From Psococerastis gibbosa (Eukaryota > Arthropoda > Insecta > Psocodea > Psocidae): 64,000 bases of DNA. Positions within the stretch are counted from its first letter, which is position 1. Each line of letters starts with the position of its first letter. The position numbers were made by a program, and so were the translations under genes. The notes below the pieces were generated by a model, which saw only the letters and a program-made list of their open reading frames with translations, was not told where the DNA came from and did no database searches. Shown piece by piece: positions 12,197 through 25,100 of the stretch. Location: NCBI GenBank assembly GCA_963971405.1, contig OZ020491.1:9666855-9730854 (forward strand). Direction: 5' to 3'.

Positions 12197-12560
12197 ATCC
12201 AACGGCCATACCAAGTTGAACAGAACAGAGCCTGTTCAAAACTGCAGTAAACTTGTTGGTGTGCACAGCGTTGGCAGGGGAATGTGATGGGACATGATAA
12301 CGCGCTGAGACTAAACCAGTCAGTCTACGTGCGTGTCGAGTCCTGGTCACCTCCGAATTAATCGTGTGACTTTACCATGTTCCCCAAGTGGTTCGGAATC
12401 CACTATAATCAGGAGGTGCACCCTGTCAGTTAACTCCCATTCTCGCTGAGGTGAGAGAGTCTGCCATTAGAGTGCCTCAAGTTAAGAAACAGAATCACTC
12501 CAAGATGACAGGGCCACTTAAAGCAGAAATGCTGCTTTCACGATCCCATGCGACTTCAAT
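12197..12560 (+). mobile_element. SINE-like repeat, family D
   Basis: Shares CCAAGTGGTTCGGAATCCAC, TATAATCAGGAGGT and AACTTG..GGTGTGCACAG with copies at 46270-46615 and 52403-52760 and with shorter copies at 18051-18290, 28370-28515 (-), 36121-36420 (-) and 58338-58412 (-). GGTTCGGAATCC resembles a pol III B box, hence SINE-like; no protein is encoded. It may lie in the Pc 3' UTR or just beyond it. Confidence 0.6.
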
Positions 12561-12825
12561 GATAGTTCATCAATAATTCCCGGAAATGTAATTCTGCATA
12601 ACACAGATGTAGAGCACCATGTGTCATCAGAAATATAGTTCCATATAAGAGACTGGTCGAAGAAGCCTTGGCAGATCGCACCAGAAATTAGAAAAATAAT
12701 TTCACCAGGAGCGACTGCCCCATCTCTCATATACCGAACTCTAGGTGGGAGTGTAAAAGCCGCCAAAGGGCATAGACCACAAGACAGTACACTAAGCTCG
12801 CGACGGCCACTCCCTCTGTCAACAA

Positions 12826-13143
12826 CTATTTGACATGACTCTTTTGTTCGCGCTCCTTGAAGAACCCCTTCTCCGTCTTGCACTCTCTGATGGTGACAGT
12901 CTGCAGGTTGACCGTGACGTCAGTAATAAAGACCTGGTCGGCGACAGGACTGCGTGCGTGCCAGAAGTCAGCCGATTGCGGTGTCAGCGGGCACACCCTC
13001 TCCACCACTCTGTTGTTGTTGAGTTTGTCCTCCGAGTCCCGCATGGACATAGTTGTGTTGTTTTCCTGCGGCTGCTGCGGCTTCTTTTGGCGCGGAGCTT
13101 CTTCTCCTCTAGCCACAGGCGGGGACAGTGAGCCCCCCATCAA
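12826..13143 (-). CDS. Pc: Pc exon 6: C-terminal C-box and stop
   Basis: Acceptor TTTCAG, then residues 297-401 ending at TAG 12826-12828. A Gln/Asn-rich stretch precedes the conserved C-box ([33 protein letters not shown]), the signature that separates Pc/CBX from HP1 proteins. Confidence 0.94.
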   Translation of the reverse strand: MMGGSLSPPVARGEEAPRQKKPQQPQENNTTMSMRDSEDKLNNNRVVERVCPLTPQSADFWHARSPVADQVFITDVTVNLQTVTIRECKTEKGFFKEREQKSHVK

Positions 13144-16100
13144 CTGAAACGAAAATAAGCTTGCATCGAAATTACGGTTAATATATAATTGGGGTTTTTG
13201 TAATCGGGACACCAAATCTGGTGGTATAATATGGCATCTACAATTCATAAGATAACTTTTCTTTCCTTATGCTAACTTATTAATAGGAAAGCTATAAAAA
13301 CAAAACTTACTGGTAAATTAGCAGACGTCGAGACAGGCGTGATAGCCTTCTTGTGGTCATCAGGGCGAGGGGTAGCCGGTGCTCCAGCGGGGGCGGGGGG
13401 CGGCGAAGCAACCTTAAATGGCGGTGACCCAACCCTTTTTGAATCCTTATAGGGTTCTTTTTCCTTCTCTGGCACTGAAGGTCGTCTTCCAGCGTTCTTT
13501 TCCCTTTCACCGCTCTTGCCACCGGCACCCTTAGGCGGGCTTGGCGTCTTTTCAGGTGATTTTGAGTGCTGTATTGCCTTTTCCGACTTGGTACCCACAA
13601 CCTGAGAAGCAAGAAATTGGGTTTTTATCACACAAAATAACACTAATAAAACGGTAGAACGTTTGAAGGTTTAAAGAAAGGAAGATAAAAAAACATTCGA
13701 TAGGACTCCACCTTGCAGTTTTGGTATAATAACCACTATACCTAGCCCCTCTGCTAACAACTCTTCACATCTTCCGGTAGTTTGAGGGATGTGGACGAAG
13801 AAGTAACCTGTTTGAAAGGTAAATATATTAATAAATACTAGTGGCCTTGTGCGATCATTCGCAGAATTTAACAGCGCCTGTGTGCATTTTATTAGCAAAA
13901 AAATTATCATGACAACAAAAAAGAAAAGTTCACAGCTCTGCACTACAGTGCACACGAAGAATATTTTAAGAACCCCAGAACCTGAACAATTTAAGTAGAA
14001 CCTGAGTATGTTTGACGGATCCTGGAGTTCTAAGGAACGTTTAGATACCACAAAAGTGTAGTTTGGCTCACACAGGGCCTTATTTTTTTTTACAAAATCG
14101 CTTAAGGCCAAACCGGAGGGGGTCACGTGACTGGCCTGGAAATGTCTTTGCAGAGGGTTCGTAATATATGTTTTTTGCGGATAACCAATATGGATTTCGA
14201 TCAGGTAGAAGCACTCAAGATGCTATTACTAAACTAACTTCTCTTCTTTATAGTGATATGGACAACGATCTTCATCCTTTATGTATTTTTTTGGACCTGC
14301 AGAAAGCCTTTGATACGGTCCCTCATGACATCCTTCTTAAGAAATTAGGCCAAGCGGGACTTAGAGGCCATATATTAACACTTTTGAAATCCTTTTTAGC
14401 AGACAGACAGCAAAAAGTTCGACTTATAAGTGAATGTCATGAAGTAATGAGCTCATGTAAGAAAGTAACTATTGGAATCCCACAAGGTACTGTAACTGGG
14501 CCATTACTATTCCTCATATTTATTAATGATTTGCTTCAAATAGATAACAATTCCACAATTTTAGGGTTTGCCGATGATACTGTTCTATACTGTAATGGAA
14601 GATCATGGGATGAAACGTATCGCAAAGCTGAAAAACTATTGTCCTCAGTTCAGACGTGGCTTGGAGTGAACCGATTAACCCTGAATGTTGCAAAGACCAA
14701 GTACATGTCCTTCTCACCAACAGTTACTGGTCAGCCGCCGGATTACCTATCACTGAAATTACACTCCAACGATAATTGTATTAGGGATACTTGCACTTGT
14801 CACGTAATATCGAAAACAAATACCTATTGTTATCTAGGAGTGATTATTGACAATCATCTGAGATGGCATGAACACATAGTTGTTGCATCTAAGCGCGTTA
14901 GAAAAACTCTTTATAAATTCCGTAGCCTTCGACACGTTCTAGATGTATCAACACTAAGACAAGTGTATTATGCCATTGTTCAATCAGTAGCTCAATACAG
15001 TATTCTGGCATGGGGCGGTACATATGAGATCCACTTGTACCCGTTAGAAATAGCAATGAGAACAGCCATTCGGGTTGCTCTTCGCAAACCCTACCGTTAC
15101 CATGCTGCGTCACTTTACAGAGAGTTCAATGTTTACCCCTTAACGCTTCTCTACGCTCAACAACTCCTTCTGTATAGATTAAAACGCCTTGGAACTATAG
15201 ATGGGCGTTTAGAATTGGTACAACATGGTGTTAATACCAGACTTGGTGCCGGTTGCAACCTCAAAGCCATTAAACCCAACTTAGAACATTATAAGCATTC
15301 CCATATCTATATTTCTATTGCCCTTTACAACTTTCTTCCTGAACATATAAAATCAATAACCGTACTCAACCAATTCAAGTCAGCCATTATTAAATTTCTG
15401 AAGGAAAATTATAGCACAATATTAACAATAATAAAAACCTAATAATATACCTACCGTAAAACTTTCTTTTTAAGTTAAACATATTCCCTTAAATTCATAA
15501 AATACTTTCCTTAATTATTACATTGCCATCAATCATCGTTTATAATAAATTAGTTTAACATAAGCATACTTAGTTAATTATATTTAATTTTACTATAAGG
15601 TCAGTTTAGTTTAGTTAAGTTAGAAGTAGTTAGTAGATCACGTAGTGTTAGTTTTTATTCTTAATTCAATAATTTCTATTTTAAATTTCAATAAATTAAG
15701 GGTTCAGCGCGGGTTTATCCCTTAGAGCCCTTACCATGAAAAAATGTAATATTGTGAAAATGTATTGTATTGAAGGAAATAAATAAAAAATATTGTATTG
15801 TATTGTAAAAACCGCAGTGGTATAGTAAAAACCGATAGAAGGGTATAGTATACGCGTAGACATGCTTACACTATTGACTAAACCAAAAATTACAATTACA
15901 TTAGGTCTTAAATTTGTGCATGAAGCAATTAAAAACATACCTTTTAGAACATTTTTACGTGCCCCACAGGGAAGAAAAACCTCCAACTTTTGTAATGAAA
16001 TGCACTTTAGTCAGAAGCTCAACACTTAATTTGACAGTAAAGCGCCAGAAATAGGTAAAACTGCAATTATTTGAAATAATACAAGTCAAATACGGAACAG

Positions 16101-19100
16101 GTACGAGACGCGGGGCTTTGTTTATAAAATGGATATATTCAACCATCTCGTGGCTGGAGACCGTTATCAATATGGCTGCTAGTGTAGCCTGCACAAGTAC
16201 GCAATTCGGCGGGGAAATAGCCTGCACAAGCTAACTACAGAGTTTTTGACCGGGTCCAGGTATCCGCTTTGCTATGCTGCAATGTGTAAGACTGATATTT
16301 TTTGCGTTGGCACTTATCTCTGATAGTTGGCTTATGGTTAACGGGTGCCTCGTAAGGCATATTATGACTCCCACCGCTCCAGTTCTATTATATTTCTATG
16401 TATTCAACGCTCAACGGTCAAGGCCACAACCTTCCGGTTTGGCCTTAACGTCCTTGGCGGAATAATGTAATTGCATGGTTGATATGACTCGATTAGACAG
16501 AATATAGCAATCAAATAACATTTACAGTAAATATTGGGACTTTTTTAAAACAACGAACTTTTAAGTACTAGGTTCGCAAGTTTCCAATATTATGTGAGTT
16601 TGAGTGAAGTTTAAATTACCCCATGAAGTTAAAAGTCTCACTTCCTGACGAGCTGGCTTGCGCACGTCAGACATGAAAGTATTGTATATAGTAGGAATAA
16701 TAGAGGGAACCAACAAACAAGGAAAGCCCAGAAAGGAAGACATTCATGAATAGAAGATTCCCGCTTGTTGCCAACCAACTACCCCGTATCATAGTCTATA
16801 GTCATATAGTCTGCCCACTACACCGTATCATACCATGACCGTGGTATGAACGCATCAAGCACGGAAAGCAATACAATACGGCTTGCTTTGCCCACTGAAA
16901 CGAATCGACGGCGTTTAATGCCCGTGTGATGCCCGTATGACACCAAGGGGTTAACGCAGTTTCTACAGCGCGGAACGTATCGGCACCGGCTAAATATTCT
17001 CATCGACAATTCTTAACGTTTTGTGCATGACACGCGACGGTACTGGTCGGTGACGGAACGGCCTAGTGGGCGTAGTGTCATGCTTTTCTATACAAAGAAT
17101 ATTTTTTTGCCTGACACGTTCCTATTACGGTCATGGTATGATACGGTGTAGTGGGCAGACTCCTTAAGACATAACCAAACAAACTTACAGGCAAAGGTGA
17201 CAGTTCCTTTAACTTAGCGACTTTCGAAGGGGGCGGACTTCCTCCCGGACTGGTAGTGATTGTTACGCCTATTTTACCAGATTCCTTGGACAAAACCTCC
17301 GCCTTCCTCTTGGTTCCTTGTTCCCGGGTCTTCTCGGTGTCGACAGGCGTGGAGTCTTTACTTGTTGGGACCGACAGTGGCGCGTCGTCACTGCTATCAC
17401 TGCTCGCGTCGTCACCTGCAGGCTTATCAATAGCCGACTCTGAAAATAAGAATTGATCTGGTGGTGTAAAATGTATGCCAGATGGCCGAGTGGTGTGGAA
17501 AAACAGGGTGAAGACCGAGGCAATGATGGCTTGGCGAGGTTGAGAGGCCTCAGCGTCCGATACTTGCGGATGGACACAATATAGGGAGCACGTCAAGTCC
17601 CTGTCCATTTAAAACAATATTGAAACAAAATAAGCAACCGTCGGAAGCCAAGGCGTGTAGCGATGATTATAAAATACTAGAATTAATTCAATTTTGATAA
17701 GTCATCTTAATATATATATTTCGGCTGTCCGTGTGTTGTCACGGGCCTCCTCTCAAACGACTGGACCGATTATGATGAATTTTTTTGTGTGTGTTCAAGG
17801 AGATTCGAGGATGGTTTAAGTTAACAATTTGGTCCACTGGAGAATGTTTTTATAATTAATTTTAGTAGTTGTTGATTTTGGAATGTTTTACATTGGATCC
17901 GGCCAACCAACATCTAGCGGCAGGCTGCGCTACCATAATTTTCGTTTATCCCGACAGTTGGCGCTACCATCGCCAACCGAGATCAACCGACATCTGACTG
18001 AAGTCATGACCACGCCTACTTCTAGGGGGGGGGGGGGATAGCAGGCCACCTTAACAAGTTGAATCCAGCGGACCAGAGCAGGTTCAAAGATGCAGATAAC
18101 TTGGTAGTGTGCACAGTGCCGGTAGGGAAACATGGTAGGACTTGTCCTGGTCACCTCCCAACTAATAGTGCGACTTCACTGTGTTTCCCAAGTGGTTCGG
18201 AATCCACTATAATCAGGAGGTCCCCTGTCCTATGGGCCCACACCGTGGCCTGGGACTGTGTCCAACCATACTACTACTACTTCCCTTATAGGGGCATTTT
18301 GGCGCGAAATTCAAATTTAATAGTTTTATTAAATGTTTTCTTTATTGTTTCATATATTATTATATTTCTTATTTTCATTTATTACATATATTGTTTAAAA
18401 CGGAAATAGTCGGGTGGCTTCCAGCCGAATGTTTACGATGAGTCTATAGTTTTACTATGTCTATGGTGTGACCACAATTAATTCACATGAGCAGCGACTG
18501 CGAGGCCATAGGCCGAGCTGCCGCCTGATTTACATGAGCAGTGGGCGCGAGGCTGCCACCCGCTGCAGGCGCAAGTGGCTGCGCCGGGAACCGCTTGTAT
18601 AATTATAGATTTCAAAGCTAATGTTTAAGTTCCGGACCTAGTACGTAATCTTCTTCTTTTCCTTGCCCAGTATCCCTGGAAAAGGCGTTTCTTTTAACCA
18701 ATTTAACTAAATAATATTAATAATAATGAAAAATCGCATTATTCCGAGTACGATATGTAACAACAGCTAGGGACCGATAACTGAGCACGACTTCCCTTTT
18801 CAGAGAAGCAGTCATAAATTCATGATCACCAATATTCAATAGAAGAGGCATTTAAAGAAGAAGTCTTGAATTACTATCAGACCTTTCATCGTCCAAATAT
18901 ATTGGTAGGACAAAAGGTGAAAAGTCAATGAGACTAACACATCACACCCGGGCACCTGCAGCCTGATCATGGCGATTATAATACCGGTATTTATTTAATC
19001 CCCTAGTATTAAAAATGTAAACAAGATAATTTTATAATGGAAAGTGCTATTCAAAATTTGTTTGTTTATATTTTTAATACCAGGGGATTAAATAAATACC

Positions 19101-22100
19101 GGTATTATAATCGCCATGATCAGGCTGCAGGAGTTGTTTACATATCGCTACTATCTACTACTACTACTCGAAATCTATCAAATTACCGAAATTGAAGTTA
19201 AAGGTTTTTTTTAAATAATGAATTAGGGTACCAGACAGTTCCCGCCAAATTAAAAACGACACAACTGCCCTCGCGCAGAAAATATACACACCACATTAAC
19301 GCAAAATAGTTTTTTTTTTTTTTAAATATTTTAGCGCTATTAATTCGAAATCAACAATTTTTGAGTTGTGTCTTTTCTTCCGATGTAGCGATATTATTTA
19401 TTTATATACATATATATAAAGATAATGTCGATATCCAGTACCTTTTTTGGTGTCAGGCTCATCATCCATCTTTTCCACTTGACCGTCCTCTTCGTCATCT
19501 TCCTCGTCGTCCTCCTCAGGCTCCGCCAAGCGTTCTCTCTCCTTCTCTTTCGCCAATCTCTCCTTTTCCCTCACTTCTTTCCCCTTCGGCTTCGGCCCTC
19601 TCTTATTACCCTCCGCTCTGTGACTGTTTTCAAAAACATGTATCAGTCTTACATCCAATATATTCTCTTCGGGCTCCCATGTGCTGTGTCTGTAAGAAAT
19701 AAAACCAGCCTTTTAGTGAAATGAAGACTTGAAGAGTGACCAAAATTAGAGGATTTAGAAAAATCTGGACTTGACGGGGATTCGAACACACGACCTTTGT
19801 CTATCTGGGTCATCGTCCTGCTGAAACCGAACAAATTACAACAATCATTCCATCGCAGTGAACACCTCTAGGCTTTGGAATTCCTTGCCAGAAGAAACGA
19901 CAACAGATACTAAATTGGTGAGTTTTAGGACAGCCTGCCATCAGTTACTTGGGAGTGAATAAGTGAATGAATGAGTTATTATTTTCTACTATGTTCTATC
20001 TTTTCTTCTGCTATTATTTCTTCTCATCCTTTTTTTCTTTGTTTTATGAAAAGGTTATTTTATAATAATGTGAAATTATAAAATAAATTGTAAATAGGTT
20101 AGCTGGTAGAGTAGCCCTTCGGAGCTAAAGCTCGCCTAATATAAAGCCGTTTTTCATTTCATTTCATGTAACCCTTTACTTTACTTTTAAAATTGATAAT
20201 TATCGATCGAAATTAGGGGATCAAAAACTCTGGACTTTACGGTATTCGAACTCACCATCTGTGCTTTGCGGGGAAATTCATTGTCTTAACCGCTAGACAA
20301 CAAGCCCCCATTGGTAAACGATAATACAGTAATCAAGCAGATTACAAAATGTTGATTTGTTTAAGCAATTACGACTTATGTACGCATACTGTTCAAGAAG
20401 TATTGTGTCAAATAAATAATTGATAATAATGATGATCCTATAACGATAACCTACTGCTCTTCCTCTGTAAATTGAATTATCTATAGTATTTAGCAGTCAC
20501 CTGCAGCGTTATCTACTTATAAAATTACCTGCAGAACACCACTACAATAGCACTACTAAGTAAAGTAAGTCTGTCTTATCTTCCAATACACTTACTTTTG
20601 CCCCCAGCCTTTCCATTTGACGAAGTATTCCACTTTCCCCTGCAACAAAAATACACCATAAGAACATTACTTAATACAAGAGATAGTGCCCGACTAGGAA
20701 TTGAAGAGCCTGTACGATTGTTACATGTTTCCTATTTATCTATAAAACAGGTACCAAAATAGGAAATCATAGTGCTATGGTAAATAATTGCCCTTATGTT
20801 AAATTTGGACTGCTTCAACTGAATGGTTAGTAAGACCATTATGTAGACTACTAGTAGAATGGGCAGTTTAAACATTACACAATAAGGGCTCGGGTTATAT
20901 CAATATTTTTTCCAAAAATATTCATTTCTCCAAAACCAAAACTTTTTCCAGGAAAGCAGCCTCTTTAGTTATGTAACTCTATTTAGCATCTAAAATATAC
21001 CAGAAGTTATAAATTTCATTGATAAAAAGGCACAACAGAAAACTTACTTAGATTTTTCTGTCTCCTGAAGCAAACTATCAAGGGGAATGCAGTCTAGTGG
21101 GTTTGGTTTACAATTGTAAGGACTACAAAATACTTGTTTGAGACGTTATTGAGAAAAATAATATTGGTATTTTTTTAGTTTCTGCAGCCTGATCGAGGCG
21201 ATTATAATACCGGGGTTAAATAAATACCCTAGGATTATAACTGTAAACAAACAAATTTTGAATAGCACTTTCCATTATAAAACTATCTTGTTTACATTTT
21301 TATTACCAGGGGATTAAATAAATACCGGTATTATAATCACCTCGATCAGGGTGCTGGTGTACTAAAGTTCAGTTAAATTGTAATTTAATTTAATTTGTAA
21401 ATTATATTATTATGGGTTAATTGTAAGAGCTGCCCAAAATTCGCCTACATGGAATTAAAGAAATAAAAAAGAAATAAAGACAAATGTTTTTTCTTTCTTT
21501 CTTAAAACACACACCAAAGTTGGGTTAAGCCAAAATATAAAAAACAGACCCGATGCACGATTTTTGTGTACCTACATGCCGAATTTCATGAAAATTCATC
21601 GTGTGGTTCCGTCCACAAATCAACCGACTGACTGCCGATTTTATTTATTTATTTTTTTGAATCCTGTGACCTCAAAACATGAAAACCAGTTGAAATCTCG
21701 AATGTGGCAAACTAGGTTAGTGAGGAGGAAGTATAGGTAGTGTGTAGGCTGGGGGATGGGAAAAAAATATTTCAGGTAAGAAAATGTTAATTTTTTTAGT
21801 TTTTGAGAATTTTTCAACTGGTCATTTTCATTTCTTTGTGAATCAAGAATGAGGAATCAATTAATCTCGTCTAATTAGTTTTTTCAACAAGAAGAGGCAA
21901 ATGGATGGGGCATATTCTGAGACACGAAGGGCTCCTCGAGAGCATCATTGAGGGTATGGATGAATGCACCAACTCAAGAGGACGACAGAGGAAGGAGTAC
22001 CTAGAGGATGTCATGAAGGTGCCACACCTATAAAGGACTGAAAAGGACCGCACAAAACAGACAAGAGTGGAGGAGAAGAATACAACATTCGCTGCAAACC

Positions 22101-25100
22101 AATCCCTAGATTGCAATTCGAGAAGAATTAGCATAACGATTTTTAGTTTACAAAATATTTTGATTTTACTAACCAATGTAACCAAAGAGAGACACCCCCA
22201 TTGAAATACTAGTCCAGAAAAATTGTGGCTGATAAACGGAAGCTCTCTGAAAGGACCGGATTTGACAGAAAACAAACGCCAGGTGGTAGGGCCCAAATAA
22301 AATGTAGGACCAACTACCAGGGACACCTGCTTCTACATCCGCAACTTGGATACAACTCTGCGGCCTAAAACTAATTTCAGTGCCTCACCTGCTTTATAAA
22401 TATACTCCTAAATTGATACGCCATTAGACATTTAAATCTAACATTTTCGATAAAAGCAACACAGAGCTACGTTGATTCGGTCTGATATGTCAATGCCTAA
22501 AGGAACTTGAAAAACCAGGCACAATAATATGACATCGAACAATATCTACGAAAGTCAGTGTTTCATATATTCGATATACTTTTATATTATATACGTTTAA
22601 CGGAGGGTGGTTTTAGGCTCAGGGGGTCATGAATGTAAATGAAATCCCCCTAAAAAATATTTCTCAAATACAGTTCAAACAATTTTTTTTCATTCACATA
22701 TGCATGTTGTAGTCGTCATTAATGTACACAAAACACACTAGGTCGCCTTCCCCCTGATAGTTGATAGAGTGGCGGATACACTACAGTAATTTTTTTTTTT
22801 AAATATTAAAATTTATTAATATTAAAAATATAAAATGTTACAATAAAAATTAATTTGCCAGACTAGCTTTTAACATAAAGCCAAAGATATTCGAATCTAA
22901 CAACATCGACTTGGCTATAAGGAAAAGACTTCTCAAAACTCTAGTGTGGAGTGTGCTCTTGTACGGAAGTGAAACATGGTGCATTTACGAACATGACAAA
23001 AAAAACTGGAAGCCTTTGAGTTGTGGTGCTACAGAAGAATCTTGAAAATCCCATAGAGAGACCAGCACATAGCCAACGAAGAAGTCCTCCATAGAATAAA
23101 CGAAAAAAGAGCTATTATGGCCACCATTTCAACAAGAAGAGGCAAATGGATGGGGCATATACTGAGACGCGAAGGGCTTCTCAAGAACATCATTTAGGGT
23201 ATGGTTGAAGGCACCAACTCAAGAGGACGAAAGAGGAAGAAGTAGGCTACCTTGAGGATGTCATGAAGGACCTAGGGTGCGACATCTATAAAGGACTGAA
23301 AAGGACCGCACAAAACAGACAAGAGTGGAGGAGAAAAATACAACATTCGCTGCAAACCAATCCCTAGATTGCAACTCAAGAAGAAGAAAATAAAATGTTT
23401 TTAGTCTCGGACAAAAATTAGCACTGTGACTGTGTATGTTTATAAAGCTCAGTAGGAATGACTAGAAGCTGCTGGAAACTGCAGAAATTATTTTCACTGC
23501 ATTAGACTTCTATGTCCACAAGTTAAGCATAGGCGGAATTTCTGGTTTAGTCTAGGTAGCTGCGTTCTCTCTTTCGAATGGGGGTTGCGTAACCTGTATG
23601 TATATGTAACAATAGTTAAGTTCTGGGGACAAAAAACTTTTCACAGACTAAATTGAGATATGGCAATGAGCCATAGACGAAACTTACTTATAAATGTACT
23701 TATAGTAATTACACAACCAAGAAAATGCACTTATATTACTCTACTCTGCTGTGGCTTACTATGGAATTAGTAGCCTATCTTAACTTCTTATCTTATCTAT
23801 CTTATAGAATCTTAACCTGGGATTAAAAATGTAAACAAGATAATTCTACAATGGAAAGCGCTATTTAAAATTGATTTGTTTACATTTTTGACCCCAGAGG
23901 GCCTACTATAGCGATAGGCCATTGAAATGTTACATGAGCTTTGCATTTGTTAGAGGCAGCAATTTCATTTTTGAGACATGTCAGGGGGGTCAATAGAAGC
24001 TTAATCTCAAGTTTGTGGGGTCGCCACCCTTGTCCCCCGGCCGCCATATTGAAAAAAGGGGTGAAAACATTTTTTCGCGATATCTCGGAAACTATGCGTG
24101 TTACAAAAAATTTGTAAGACCATAATTTGTAGCAAATTGTTTTGCCTACAAATATGATTGTATAGCTTTTCACCTTAAATTAAAAATTAAAGAAGTTATA
24201 AGCAAAAAAGTAAGAAAGGTTTTATAACAATTTTCTTTTTTGCTCTATAACTTTTTTTTTATACATTTTACAAAAAAATTACCTCAGACCAATCTTGTAG
24301 ATGTTCTTTTGAGGAAAATGTTTCCCTATAACTTTTTTTTATTTCATTAATTTAAAACGCTGTTACAGCGCTCCAAAGTTGACCGGGCTCGTCAATGCTC
24401 ATGATGATCCGGTCGAAACGAAACATTTAACTTATTTTATTTTTTTATTGTAAATATATTCTTACACAATTTTTGTTAAATTCGTACAACTTTACTTGTT
24501 CATTCCTAACTCTTTTCCCCGCTACAGTCTATGAGGTCTGTAGCCGCGTTTTTTTACGTGGTATCCCCAATAGGCCTACTCCACGGACATCTTGCTTATA
24601 ACCATACTAGCTACATTTTCTGGCCATGCTTCGGAGGGCATGTAAAGCAGGCGGTCCCGGGCCTACCTAGTTGAGTGTAAGAGAGGGCTTAGTAATAGAA
24701 CAACAAAAAGTCCTTATTTATTTATTTATAACGTAATCCTCGACATAATATTTTTAATCACTTCTAGCTAGCTACTCTAATTGACTTTTCTTCGATGGTC
24801 CAGGCTGTGGCTCAGAATCTAAATGAACGTAAAATGTGAAAGTGCATCCGCAGAAAATTAATTTCATGAGATCGGGGGGTGCTGGAGGCTTGGAAGCTTG
24901 CATTGGCATCCAAATGTTTGCATGCTTTTTCCAGCCCCAATCTTCCGGATTTTGATATATTCCGAGCCATGACTGGACCTGGTGATATACTCGGAGACTG
25001 TGAAAACGAGCAGCATTTTGTGTTGGAGGCAGCGATGATAAATTAAATGAATATTTAGTCACTGTCTTGGCAAATCGTTTGTATCGCAAGCCGTGAATCG

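Noticed and set aside
13671-14126. 151-codon minus-strand frame in a Pc intron
   Set aside because: Hydrophobic composition of AT-rich DNA; not in phase with Pc exons and Pc is complete without it.
20206-20313. Possible tRNA gene (A and B boxes); likewise 48905-49065 and 50872-50945
   Set aside because: Stems do not pair as in a tRNA cloverleaf, and the sequences continue into shared SINE bodies or tails.
21038-21080. Candidate Pc exon ending ...AATCTAA|GTAAGT between exons 1 and 2
   Set aside because: In the phase required by exon 2 it ends in a stop codon; the true exon 1 at 26331-26384 fits exactly.
21871-22326. 151-codon minus-strand frame
   Set aside because: Antisense of the RTE-like fragment at 21884-22130, no homology signal.
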